Source: Alphaproteobacteria bacterium
GTDB lineage: Bacteria; Pseudomonadota; Alphaproteobacteria; Rhodobacterales; Rhodobacteraceae
Length of the DNA stretch: 64,000 bases
Direction of reading: 5' to 3'
Assembly (NCBI GenBank): GCA_030427145.1
Contig: JAUHWT010000002.1
Span: 1 to 64,000 of the forward strand
Shown: positions 8,963 to 17,626 of the stretch, piece by piece
How the letters are laid out: every line of letters starts with the position of its first letter
Position numbering within the stretch: the first letter of the stretch is position 1
The notes under the pieces: model-generated
What the model saw: only the letters and a program-made list of their open reading frames with translations
What the model was told of the DNA's origin: nothing
Databases searched by the model: none
Translations under genes and position numbers: made by a program

Positions 8963-8978
8963 TTGCAACCGGTTGCAA
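8963..8978. promoter_or_regulatory. perfect LacI-family operator in the divergent promoter
   Basis: TTGCAACCGGTTGCAA is a perfect 16-bp palindrome 32 bases before the leftward dehydrogenase start (8930) and 76 bases before the rightward iolD2 start (9055). It can repress both directions. The half-sites are identical to those at 4617-4632 before the LacI gene. Confidence 0.8.
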
Positions 8979-9054
8979 ACCTCCTAACCTGAAGCTACAC
9001 ATCCCGCAAGCCGCAAATCACCATTGATCCGGTTTTCAGGGAGGGATCGCGCTC

Positions 9055-10923
9055 ATGTCATCACCAGACGGCACCATTCGGCTGACCACCGCACAGGCCA
9101 TCATCCGCTGGCTGGTCAACCAGTATATCGAAATCGACGGAGAGGAGATGCGCGTCTGCGGTGGCGGCTTCGGCATCTTCGGCCACGGCAACGTCACCTG
9201 CCTCGGCGAGGCGCTGCACGGCGTCCGCGACGAACTGCCGCTCTATCGCGGCCAGAACGAACAGAGCATGGGCTTCGCCGCCGCGGGCTACTCAAAACAG
9301 TGGCTGCGCCAGCGCTTCATGTTCTGCACCGCCTCCGCCGGTCCGGGCACCGCGAACCTGCTCACCGCCGCGGGCCTTGCCCATTCCAACCGCCTGCCCA
9401 TGCTCCTGCTTTGCGGCGACGCCTTCATCACCCGTCTGCCCGACCCCGTGCTGCAGCAGATGGAAAACTATTATGACCCGACGCTTGGCGTAAACGACGC
9501 CTTCAAGCCGGTCAGCCGGTTCTGGGACCGCATCTGCCACCCCGCCCAGGTCATCCAGTCCCTGCCCGCCGCACTCGCCACGATGCTCGACCCGGCCGAC
9601 TGCGGCCCCGCCTTCATCGGCCTGCCCCAGGACGTGCAGGGCTGGACATATGACTACCCCGAGAGCTTCTTCCAAAAACGCGTCCACCGCATCCGCCGCC
9701 AGTCCCCGGACGTGGCCGAGATTGCGGACGCCGTGGCGCTCCTGAAAACCGCCGAGCGCCCCATGATCATTGCGGGCGGCGGCGTGCAGTATTCCCGCGC
9801 CGTCAGCGACCTCACCGCCTTCGCGGAAAAGCACAGCATCCCGGTTGTCGAGACCATCGCGGGCCGCGCCAACATGCTCTCGACCCACCCGCTCAACATC
9901 GGCCCCATCGGCGTCACCGGCTCCGACAGCGCCAACGCCATCGCGGAAAAGGCCGATGTGATCCTGGCCGTTGGCACCAGGCTTCAGGACTTTACCACCG
10001 GTTCCTGGACCGCTTTCGCGAAAGATGCCCGCATCATCGGTGTCAACGCCGCCCGCCACGACGCCGCCAAACACATGTCCCTCACCGTCGTTGGCGACGC
10101 GAAACTCTCGCTCAACGCCCTGACTGAGACGCTCGACTACACCGCACCAGGCTCCTGGGTCGACTTCGCCAAAGCCGAACGCGCCAAATGGGATGACTAC
10201 GTGGCCGCCAATGTCCGCCCTGGCAACGAGTACAACTCCTACGCCCAGGCCATCGGAGTGGTGAACGACCTCTGCGACCCCCGCGACCGCGTGGTCGCCG
10301 CCGCCGGCGGCCTTCCGGCGGAGGTCACCGCCAACTGGCGCACGCTCGATATCGGTACGGTGGATGTCGAATTCGGCTTCTCCTGCATGGGCTACGAGAT
10401 CGCCGGCGCCTGGGGTGCCCGCATCGCGCAGTCACAGCGCGAACCCGATCAGCACACCATCACCTTCTGCGGCGACGGCTCCTGGCTGATGCTCAACTCC
10501 GACATCTATTCCTCGGTCCTCAGCCGAAAAAAACTGATCGTGCTCCTGCTCGACAATGGCGGCTTCGCGGTCATCAACAAGCTGCAGAACAACACCGGCA
10601 ACGAGAGCTTCAACAACCTGCTCTCAGACTGCCCCACCATCCCCGAAACCTTCGGTGTGGATTTCGTGGCCCACGCCCGGGCCATGGGTGCCATCGCGGA
10701 AAAGGTCGAGAACCCGGCGGAACTGGGCGAGGCCTTCAAACGCGCCAAGGCCGCCGACCGCACGACCGTCATTGTCATGGATGTGGATGCCTACAAAGGC
10801 TGGACGACCGGGGGCCACGCCTGGTGGGAAGTCGGCACCCCCCACATCACCGAGAGCGTCCGCGTCCGCGAGGCCCATCTCGACTGGGAATCCACCCGCG
10901 AACGCCAGCGGAGGGGCGTGTAA
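9055..10923 (+). CDS. second IolD-type ThDP ring hydrolase (paralogue)
   Basis: The 622-residue paralogue of IolD keeps the ThDP machinery: FGHGN, RGQNEQ with Glu near residue 69, and CGDGSWLMLNSD near 472-483. It differs from the copy at 206-2032 in many segments expected near the substrate. For example, NDAFKPVSRFWDRICHPAQ replaces NDCFRPVSRYFDRISRPE, and SAGPGTANLLTAAG replaces SIGPGATNMVTAAA. It leads a rightward operon with iolC-, iolB- and iolJ-type genes. The ribosome-binding site is AGGGAGG. The likely reaction is hydrolytic cleavage of a cyclohexane-dione, perhaps derived from an inositol other than myo-inositol; that specificity is inferred. Confidence 0.85.
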   Translation: MSSPDGTIRLTTAQAIIRWLVNQYIEIDGEEMRVCGGGFGIFGHGNVTCLGEALHGVRDELPLYRGQNEQSMGFAAAGYSKQWLRQRFMFCTASAGPGTANLLTAAGLAHSNRLPMLLLCGDAFITRLPDPVLQQMENYYDPTLGVNDAFKPVSRFWDRICHPAQVIQSLPAALATMLDPADCGPAFIGLPQDVQGWTYDYPESFFQKRVHRIRRQSPDVAEIADAVALLKTAERPMIIAGGGVQYSRAVSDLTAFAEKHSIPVVETIAGRANMLSTHPLNIGPIGVTGSDSANAIAEKADVILAVGTRLQDFTTGSWTAFAKDARIIGVNAARHDAAKHMSLTVVGDAKLSLNALTETLDYTAPGSWVDFAKAERAKWDDYVAANVRPGNEYNSYAQAIGVVNDLCDPRDRVVAAAGGLPAEVTANWRTLDIGTVDVEFGFSCMGYEIAGAWGARIAQSQREPDQHTITFCGDGSWLMLNSDIYSSVLSRKKLIVLLLDNGGFAVINKLQNNTGNESFNNLLSDCPTIPETFGVDFVAHARAMGAIAEKVENPAELGEAFKRAKAADRTTVIVMDVDAYKGWTTGGHAWWEVGTPHITESVRVREAHLDWESTRERQRRGV

Positions 10924-11903
10924 TGAGCAAACTGATCGACGGCATCCGCAAGGGCCGCTTCGCCGTGTTCGGTCGCGCCGGAATGGACATGTTCGCCGAC
11001 CCGCCCGGCACCCGGGTCGAGGAGGCCGAAAGCTTCCGCTCCGACCTCGGCGGCTCGTCGGCCAATATCTGCGCGGGCCTGTGCAAACTCGGAATGCACT
11101 CCGCCCTCATCACCTCCGTCTCCGACGACGCGGTGGGCCGCTTCTGCACCAACCGTCTCAAACACTACGGCGTCGATACGCAGTACCTGAAGGTTCTGGG
11201 CGGCGAATACCGCATCTCGCTTGCGGTCTACGAGAGCTGCATCGAGGATTTCCAGCTGGTGATCTACCGCAACAACGCCGTGGATTTCCAGGTAACGGAT
11301 GAGGATGTCGACCGCGTCGACTATTCCGGTTTCGGCGCGCTCATCACCGCCGGCACCGTGTTCGCGGCGGAACCCTCACGCGGATCCACCTTCCGCGCCT
11401 TCGAGAACGCGCGCCAGGCCGGACTGCCCGTGATCTTCGACATCGACTACCGCCCCTATTCCTGGCCCTCCCCTGAGGTCGCCGCCGAGGTGCTGACCCG
11501 CGCCGGCGAGGAAAGCGACCTCATCGTTGGCAATGACGAGGAGTTCGGCTTCATGGCCGGCGGCATCGAAAAGGGCCTCGACAAGGCCCGCGAGCTTGCC
11601 GCCGGTGGCCGCATGGTCATCTACAAAATGGGCCAGGAGGGCGCATTGACCTTCGCAGATGGCGAGGAGATCCGCACCGGCATCTACCCTGTCACCGCCG
11701 TCAAACCCAACGGCGCGGGCGACAGCTTCATGGCGGGCCTCCTCGCCGCCATCGCCGAGGACCGTCCCCTTGAGGAAGCCGTTCTGCGCGGCTCCGCCTG
11801 CGCCTCCATCGTGGTCAGCCAGCCCGGCTGCGCCCCCGCCATGCCAACAACCGCCGAGCTCGACGCCTTCCTGGCCGAGCGCTCCGGCCCGACCGACGTC
11901 TGA
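10923..11903 (+). CDS. stand-alone IolC-type PfkB kinase
   Basis: The 326-residue PfkB-family sugar kinase shows the N-terminal glycine motif (DLGGSSANICAGLCKLG) and the C-terminal signature KPNGAGDSFMAGLL with the catalytic Asp near residue 267. It is likely to phosphorylate 5-dehydro-2-deoxygluconate or an analogue. Unlike the iolC that ends at base 209, it has no DUF2090 extension. The start is fixed by TAATG, where the iolD2 stop and this ATG share one base (10923). A separate class II aldolase gene follows two genes later, which fits a kinase without a fused aldolase. Confidence 0.85.
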   Translation: MSKLIDGIRKGRFAVFGRAGMDMFADPPGTRVEEAESFRSDLGGSSANICAGLCKLGMHSALITSVSDDAVGRFCTNRLKHYGVDTQYLKVLGGEYRISLAVYESCIEDFQLVIYRNNAVDFQVTDEDVDRVDYSGFGALITAGTVFAAEPSRGSTFRAFENARQAGLPVIFDIDYRPYSWPSPEVAAEVLTRAGEESDLIVGNDEEFGFMAGGIEKGLDKARELAAGGRMVIYKMGQEGALTFADGEEIRTGIYPVTAVKPNGAGDSFMAGLLAAIAEDRPLEEAVLRGSACASIVVSQPGCAPAMPTTAELDAFLAERSGPTDV

Positions 11904-11916
11904 AAAAGGAAACCCG

Positions 11917-12774
11917 ATGCATATCGCGCCCCACGACAACCAAAACAAACCCATCGTCGACGTCGATCACGATCTGGTTCCGCTGAACTACTTCAACATC
12001 GTCAATCTCAAAAAGGGTGAGAGCTTCGACTACGCCGTGCCCGGCTACGAGACCTGCATCGTGCCCGCCACCGGCACCGTTGACGTTGACGTGGACGGCG
12101 CGGCTTTCGCCAAACTCGGAAACCGTGGCGTCGATGTCTGGGACGGCGAACCGGAAGGCGTCTACGTGCCCGTCGGTGCCAAAACCCGCATGACCTGCCT
12201 CAGCGACACGGCCGAAATCTTCATCGCCGGTGCCAAATTCGACCAGGTGCTTGAGCCTTTTGACGTGCGCGTCCCGGAAATCGACCTGGTGCAGTACGGC
12301 TCCGACGACACCAAAACCCACCGCAAGATCAAACACATCCTTGGCGCCAACCAGCATGACAGAGTCGGCCGCCTGCTGGTCAGCGAGCTTTACACCGTCG
12401 GTGCGGGCGGCTGGTCCGGCTTCCCGTCCCACAAGCACGACACGGACCGTCACGACGAAAATGGCGAACTCATTGAGACCCGCCACGACGAGACCTACAA
12501 CTTCCGCTTCCGTCCCGATTACGGCTCCGGACTTCAGATGCTCCAGCGCGAGGATAACGGGCCCGGCGACGCCTATCACATCATGAACAACTCCACGATC
12601 CTGATTGACAAGGGCTACCACCCCTGCTGCACCCTGCCGGGCTATGAGATGTACTATTTCACCATCCTGGGGGGCCTGTCGCAGCGGTCCCTGAAGCAGT
12701 ATTTCCAGCCCACCCATGAGGCGCAGCTGCACACCATCCCGGGCATCATGGACATGGTGGCGAAGTTCAAATGA
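11917..12774 (+). CDS. second IolB-type isomerase (paralogue)
   Basis: The 285-residue bicupin belongs to the IolB/KduI family. The C-terminal cupin has FPSHKHDTDRHDENGELIE with the expected His-rich metal site, then RHDETYNFRF and KGYHPCCTLPGYEMYYFTIL. It is longer than and diverged from the IolB at 2957-3751, with an insertion in the metal-site loop. The ATG at 11917 follows AAAAGGA closely after the kinase gene. Its end overlaps the aldolase gene by 4 bases (ATGA). It should isomerise the uronate released by IolD2 to the ketogluconate-type substrate of the kinase. Confidence 0.85.
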   Translation: MHIAPHDNQNKPIVDVDHDLVPLNYFNIVNLKKGESFDYAVPGYETCIVPATGTVDVDVDGAAFAKLGNRGVDVWDGEPEGVYVPVGAKTRMTCLSDTAEIFIAGAKFDQVLEPFDVRVPEIDLVQYGSDDTKTHRKIKHILGANQHDRVGRLLVSELYTVGAGGWSGFPSHKHDTDRHDENGELIETRHDETYNFRFRPDYGSGLQMLQREDNGPGDAYHIMNNSTILIDKGYHPCCTLPGYEMYYFTILGGLSQRSLKQYFQPTHEAQLHTIPGIMDMVAKFK

Positions 12775-13601
12775 CCCTCGCGACCCTTGCGGACGTTCTT
12801 CAGCCGGCCCTGAAAAACGGTTACGCCGTGGCCGGTCTCGTCACCCTCGGCTGGGAGGACATGCGCGCCTATGTCCGCGCCGCCGAGGCCGAGGGCGTGC
12901 CCGTCATCCTCCAGGCCGGGCCCGGCTGCCGCGCCCACACACCGCTCCCGGTTCTGGGCGCGATGTTCCGCAACCTCGCCGAGGCCGCCTCCGTCCCGGT
13001 CGTGGCCCATCTCGACCACGGCTACGATGCGGGGGACTGCCGCGAGGCCATCGACTGCGGCTTCGCCTCCGTGATGTATGACGGCTCCCGCAAACCGCTG
13101 GCCCAAAACATCGACGAGACCGCCGCCATTGCCGAGGCCGCCCACGCCGCCGGTGTCTCCTGCGAGGGCGAGATCGGTTTCGTCGGCTATTCCGGCGGCG
13201 AGCAGTCCAAAGGCACCGACCCGGATGAGGCCGCCCGCTTCGCCAAAGAGACCGGCATCGACGCCATGGCGATCTCCGTGGGCAACGTCCACCTCCAGAC
13301 GGACGCGGGCGGCGGCCTCGACGAGGAGCGCATCCGCGCCATCGAGGCCAAAACGGACGTCCCCCTCGTCATCCACGGCGGCTCCGGCGTTCCCACCGAC
13401 CAGCGCGCCCGCCTCGCGCGCGGCTCGCATATCTGCAAGTTCAACATCGGCACGGAACTCCGCCAGCAGTTCGGCTCCGCTCTCCGCGCCGCCGTTGCCC
13501 GCGACCCCAACCGCTTCGACCGCGTCGAAATCATGAAGGAGATCGAGCCCCCCCTGACCGATGCCGCACGCACCGTGCTGCGCGGGCTGAAACCCGGCTG
13601 A
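12771..13601 (+). CDS. IolJ-type class II aldolase
   Basis: The 276-residue class II (zinc) aldolase of the FbaA/GatY/IolJ family carries VVAHLDHGYDAGDCREAI, a metal-binding strand GEIGFVGYSGGEQSK, ISVGNVHLQTD, VIHGGSGVPTDQ and KFNIGTELRQQFG. In the pathway it should split the 6-phosphorylated deoxy-keto-gluconate into dihydroxyacetone phosphate and a C3 semialdehyde. It overlaps iolB2 by 4 bases and ends the iolD2-C2-B2-J operon. The first cluster instead relies on the DUF2090 domain fused to IolC, so the two pathways end in unrelated aldolases. Confidence 0.85.
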   Translation: MTLATLADVLQPALKNGYAVAGLVTLGWEDMRAYVRAAEAEGVPVILQAGPGCRAHTPLPVLGAMFRNLAEAASVPVVAHLDHGYDAGDCREAIDCGFASVMYDGSRKPLAQNIDETAAIAEAAHAAGVSCEGEIGFVGYSGGEQSKGTDPDEAARFAKETGIDAMAISVGNVHLQTDAGGGLDEERIRAIEAKTDVPLVIHGGSGVPTDQRARLARGSHICKFNIGTELRQQFGSALRAAVARDPNRFDRVEIMKEIEPPLTDAARTVLRGLKPG

Positions 13602-13623
13602 AACAGCCGACCAAATGGTCTCG

Positions 13624-13653
13624 CGCAATTGTCACGATAGCGTGAGAATTGCG
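13624..13653. repeat. inverted repeat after the aldolase gene
   Basis: CGCAATT and AATTGCG flank an inner TCACG/CGTGA stem with loop ATAG, giving 12 paired bases with one mismatch. It may end the iolD2-J transcript or serve as an operator for the GGDEF/EAL gene. No T-run follows, and the next sequence to 13700 is AT-rich. Confidence 0.45.
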
Positions 13654-13736
13654 TGACAGGCACTTCTTGATGCAACTTTAACGATTTGTTAAACTAGATT
13701 TATTCAACGTTAAGTCGCTCACACCGTGGTCCCTGA

Positions 13737-16301
13737 TTGGAACTTAGGCCATTGCCCAAAATCGGCTACAGGAGCGTGGCCCTCCTGGTCGGGGCCGCCC
13801 TCATATCGCTGACCATCGTGGCGTTCCTCATGATCAGGAGCGCGCAACAGACCCATATTGCCACCCTGACCCAAACCAATATCAGGCTGTTCTCGGTCAA
13901 GCTCGAATCGCGCATCCGCGAACAACTCATGGTGGCCAATCTCTTCCGCGATCAGCTTGAAAACACCCGCATGCCACTGGCCGAACGGTTCGCGGCCAAT
14001 GTGGGCGCCATCTTCCCTCTGCTCCCTGACCTCGAGGCCGTAAACTGGGTCAATACCGACGGCATCGTGGAGGTCGCGTACCCGGCAACCACCGCAAACA
14101 AAATCCTCAGCCAAAAACTCGGCCAACGCGAGGATACCCTCGTCGCCATGTATGAGGCCCGCACCTCCCGCGAACCACGCCTGTCGGCACCCTTCCATCT
14201 TGTGCAGGGCGGGATCGGTTTCGAGGGCTTTATACCCGTCTTTCAACGCGGCGAAATTGGCGGCTACATCCAGTTCGTCTTCCGCGCCGGCCCCCTGATC
14301 AACAGCGTCATCGGCCCCTGGCAGGGTCAGGGCTTCATCGTCGCCGTCGCCGACGGGGAAGGTCTGGTCTATGGCAACCTGCCGCTGCTGTCCGGTGCCG
14401 AACACGCTGGCTCCTCCCGGTTAGCCGTAGCGGGCCGGACCTGGAATATCGCCATCGCACCGACCGAAGCCACCCTGAAGGAGAACCTCACCCTGCTGGA
14501 CGAGCTGGTCCTCGCGGGCGGCGCGCTGATGTCCCTGCTCGCCTCGATGCTCGTGATCTGTTCGGGCCGCACCCAGGACGCCATCCGTGACAGCGAGGAA
14601 CGCTTCTCACTTGCCATGCAGGGCGCAAGTGACGGCCTCTACGACCGCGACCTGCGCACCGATGAGGTATACCTCTCGCCCCAGTGGTTCCGCATGCTGG
14701 GCTACGACCCGGACGAATTTGCCCACGGCATGGATACCGCCCAACAGATCACCCATCCCGATGACTGGCCGGTCGTGATGCGCGAAATCGAACGGATGAT
14801 TACCTCCGGTGAAACCCATTTCGAGCATGAAATGCGCATGCGCCACAGCAACGGTACCTGGAGAACCATCCTCTCCCGCGGTATGCTGGTCTTCAAAAAC
14901 GGCCGGCCCGCCCGCCTCGTCGGCACCAATATCGACCTCACCGAGGACCGCGCCCGCGAACGCGCCCTGAAGGAAGCGGCCCGCACCGACCACCTCACCG
15001 GATTGCGCAACCGCCGCGAACTGCGCCGTGACCTCACGGGCATTTTCCACAACCTCGGCAAAGGGGAACGGCTCTGCGTCCTCCATCTCGACCTCGACCG
15101 CTTCAAGGCGATCAACGACACTGACGGTCACCAGGTCGGTGACGCGGCCCTCTGCGAGGTCGCCCGCCGTCTCCGCGCCCTCGACACCGACTTCGACATC
15201 ATCGCGCGCGTCGGCGGCGACGAGTTCGTCCTCATTCGGGCGGGTCAGGACACCGACGACGAAATCCGCGCCATCACGGCCAAAATCATGCAACGCATCG
15301 CCGATCCCTTCACCGCCGGCGGCAAACAGATCCGCCTCGGCGCCAGTGTCGGCGTCGCCTTCGCCAAAGGCGGCAGCGGCGGTGACATCCGCGACACCCT
15401 CGAAAACGCCGACATCGCCCTCATCCACGCCAAGGAGGACGGCCGCGGCCGCTGCCGCTTCTTCAAACACGCCATGCGCAGGGAGGCCGTCCGCCGCGCC
15501 CGCATGCAGCACGACATCACGCAGGGTCTGCAGCGCAACGAATTCACCGCGTATTTTCAGCCCCAGGTCGACATGGAAACCGGCGAGATCACCGGCTTCG
15601 AGGCCCTGGCCAGGTGGCAGCACCCCGATCGTGGCATCCTCAGCGCCGGCGAGTTCATCGGCCACATCAACAGCTCCGCCCTCGCCACCAAACTCGACCG
15701 CGCCATCATCCGCCAGGCCTGCCGCCTCCTGCCGATCCTGTCAGAGGCCGGGCGCGGCGATGTCACGGTCAGCGTCAACATCTCAACCGAACAGCTCCGC
15801 GAACCCGACATCGCCCACAAACTGGGCGAGCTCGTCCGTCATGCCGGCGCCGACCCCTCCCGCCTGCACCTCGAAATTCTCGAAACCACACTCCTTGAGG
15901 GCGCCAGCCCCGTCGTGATCGAGAACATCCGCGATCTTTCCGAACGCGGTTTCCGGATCGAACTCGACGATTTCGGCACCGGGCACACGGCCATTTCCAG
16001 CGTCCTGAACTTCCCCATCTCCCGCATCAAAATCGCGGGCAGCCTGGTGGCGGGCGTCGACCAGGACACGCGCCGCAAGTCGATCATCCACTCAATCGTG
16101 GAACTTGGCGAAAACCTCGGCGTTGACGTGCTGGCCGAGGGCATGGAATCCGCCTCCGAGGTCGCGTTCCTCAAATCCATCAACTGCCGCATCGGCCAGG
16201 GATTTTACCTCGACCGGCCCCTGTGCGTCGACGAACTTCTCGAGCGCATCAAACGTGCCGCCAACCCCTCGCGCCAGTCTGACCTCGAGATGTCGGGTTA
16301 G
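13737..16301 (+). CDS. membrane GGDEF/EAL cyclic-di-GMP protein with sensor and PAS domains
   Basis: The 854-residue protein has one membrane helix near residues 12-35, an extracytoplasmic CHASE-like sensor (about 36-255), a second helix (about 258-280), a PAS domain (about 285-405), GGDEF (motif VGGDEF, G at about 493) and EAL (EAL at 622, DDFGTG at 744-749). Both the cyclase and phosphodiesterase motifs are intact. The inhibitory RxxD site expected just before GGDEF reads TDFD, so product inhibition is probably lost. The start is uncertain: an in-frame TGA at 13734-13736 limits it to TTG 13737, TTG 13752 or a nearby GTG. It stands alone between the aldolase and the convergent chrA gene. Confidence 0.85.
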   Translation: MELRPLPKIGYRSVALLVGAALISLTIVAFLMIRSAQQTHIATLTQTNIRLFSVKLESRIREQLMVANLFRDQLENTRMPLAERFAANVGAIFPLLPDLEAVNWVNTDGIVEVAYPATTANKILSQKLGQREDTLVAMYEARTSREPRLSAPFHLVQGGIGFEGFIPVFQRGEIGGYIQFVFRAGPLINSVIGPWQGQGFIVAVADGEGLVYGNLPLLSGAEHAGSSRLAVAGRTWNIAIAPTEATLKENLTLLDELVLAGGALMSLLASMLVICSGRTQDAIRDSEERFSLAMQGASDGLYDRDLRTDEVYLSPQWFRMLGYDPDEFAHGMDTAQQITHPDDWPVVMREIERMITSGETHFEHEMRMRHSNGTWRTILSRGMLVFKNGRPARLVGTNIDLTEDRARERALKEAARTDHLTGLRNRRELRRDLTGIFHNLGKGERLCVLHLDLDRFKAINDTDGHQVGDAALCEVARRLRALDTDFDIIARVGGDEFVLIRAGQDTDDEIRAITAKIMQRIADPFTAGGKQIRLGASVGVAFAKGGSGGDIRDTLENADIALIHAKEDGRGRCRFFKHAMRREAVRRARMQHDITQGLQRNEFTAYFQPQVDMETGEITGFEALARWQHPDRGILSAGEFIGHINSSALATKLDRAIIRQACRLLPILSEAGRGDVTVSVNISTEQLREPDIAHKLGELVRHAGADPSRLHLEILETTLLEGASPVVIENIRDLSERGFRIELDDFGTGHTAISSVLNFPISRIKIAGSLVAGVDQDTRRKSIIHSIVELGENLGVDVLAEGMESASEVAFLKSINCRIGQGFYLDRPLCVDELLERIKRAANPSRQSDLEMSG

Positions 16302-16304
16302 GGC

Positions 16305-17522
16305 TCAGCCCCAAACCCCAAGAGCCGCCCCGCCCAGGGCCGCGACGATCACCACCGCCCAGGGCGGCGTCTTCCACATCATCAGAAGCACAAAACACAA
16401 AAGCGCCAGCGCGAAATCCCGCATGTCGCCAATCGCACCGGTAAACACCGGCGCATATAGCGCGGCTCCGAGAATACCCACCACAGCCGCATTCGCGCCC
16501 TGCATCACGGACTGCGCCGCGGCCATGGACCGAAACCTGTCCCAGAACGGCAAAACACCAACCAGCACCAGAAACCCGGGCAAAAACACCGCCAGCAGGG
16601 CAATCACTGACCCGGCCACGCCATTTGGCTCCGGCCCCAGAACGGCACCCAGATAGGCCGCAAAAGTGAACAGCGGCCCCGGCACCGCCTGCGCCGCCCC
16701 ATAGCCCGCCAGGAACGCATCCGCGCCAACCCAGCCCGTGGCCACCGTTTCCGCCTGCAACAGCGGCAGGACCACATGCCCGCCGCCAAACACCAGCGCC
16801 CCGGCCCGGTAGAAACTGTCAAACACCTGAAGCCCCTGCGACCCTGTTGCCATGACCGGTAAAACCACCAGCAGCCCCGCAAACAGGCTCAGGCACACGC
16901 CCGCCTGCAACCGCGTCACCGGCATGGTCACATGCCCGCTCACCTGCTGCGTGGTGCCGCGCCCCAGCGCGAGGCCCGCCAGCGCCCCGAAGGCAATCGC
17001 CCCCACCATGCCAAAGGCACCCGGCAAAAACGCGAGGATCGCCACCGCCGCCACGGCAATACCGGCACGCTCCCGGTCCGGGCAGAGGTTGCGTGCCATC
17101 CCCCAGACCGCCTGCGCCACAATCGCCACCGCCACCACCTTCAGCCCGTGCAGCGCACCGGTCCCCAGCGGCCCGGAAATCCGCGCCGCCGTCAGGGCAA
17201 AAACCAGCAGGATCAGTGCCGAGGGCAGCGTGAACGCCGTAAACGCCGCCAGCGCCCCAAGCCAGCCCGCCCGCATCATGCCAAGCGCAAACCCCACCTG
17301 GCTCGACGCCGGACCCGGCAGAAACTGACACAGCGCCACCAGATCCGCATAGGCCTGATCCGACAGCCACCCGCGCCGCGACACCAGCTCATCGCGAAAA
17401 TACCCCAGATGCGCAATCGGCCCCCCAAACGAGGTCAGCCCAAGTTTCAAAAAAGCGCCAAACACTTCACCGGGCGTCCCGCCCTGGCTCTGCGGTCCTG
17501 CATCAACGGGCGTCCCGGTCAT
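16305..17522 (-). CDS. chrA: ChrA-family chromate transporter
   Basis: The 405-residue inner-membrane protein of the long CHR family has two homologous halves of about six helices each. The N-terminal half holds LTSFGGPIAHLGYFRDEL and CQFLPGPASSQVGFALG; the C-terminal half holds AGALVFGGGHVVLPLL and QAVPGPLFTFAAYLG, the matching repeat motifs. Members export chromate with protons or act on related oxyanions. A GGAGAG site lies 4 bases before the ATG. It ends 3 bases from the convergent GGDEF/EAL gene. No chrB regulator is adjacent, so a chromate role here rests on family only. Confidence 0.88.
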   Translation of the reverse strand: MTGTPVDAGPQSQGGTPGEVFGAFLKLGLTSFGGPIAHLGYFRDELVSRRGWLSDQAYADLVALCQFLPGPASSQVGFALGMMRAGWLGALAAFTAFTLPSALILLVFALTAARISGPLGTGALHGLKVVAVAIVAQAVWGMARNLCPDRERAGIAVAAVAILAFLPGAFGMVGAIAFGALAGLALGRGTTQQVSGHVTMPVTRLQAGVCLSLFAGLLVVLPVMATGSQGLQVFDSFYRAGALVFGGGHVVLPLLQAETVATGWVGADAFLAGYGAAQAVPGPLFTFAAYLGAVLGPEPNGVAGSVIALLAVFLPGFLVLVGVLPFWDRFRSMAAAQSVMQGANAAVVGILGAALYAPVFTGAIGDMRDFALALLCFVLLMMWKTPPWAVVIVAALGGAALGVWG

Positions 17523-17626
17523 GTCTCTCCAGCCTCACCTGCAACCCGTTTCCCGTACTCTCAATTGCCGAAAGGTTCCAGGTGGCCTCGGCCGTTTTCG
17601 TGTGTAATTTTTGTGACGTCCGGATG

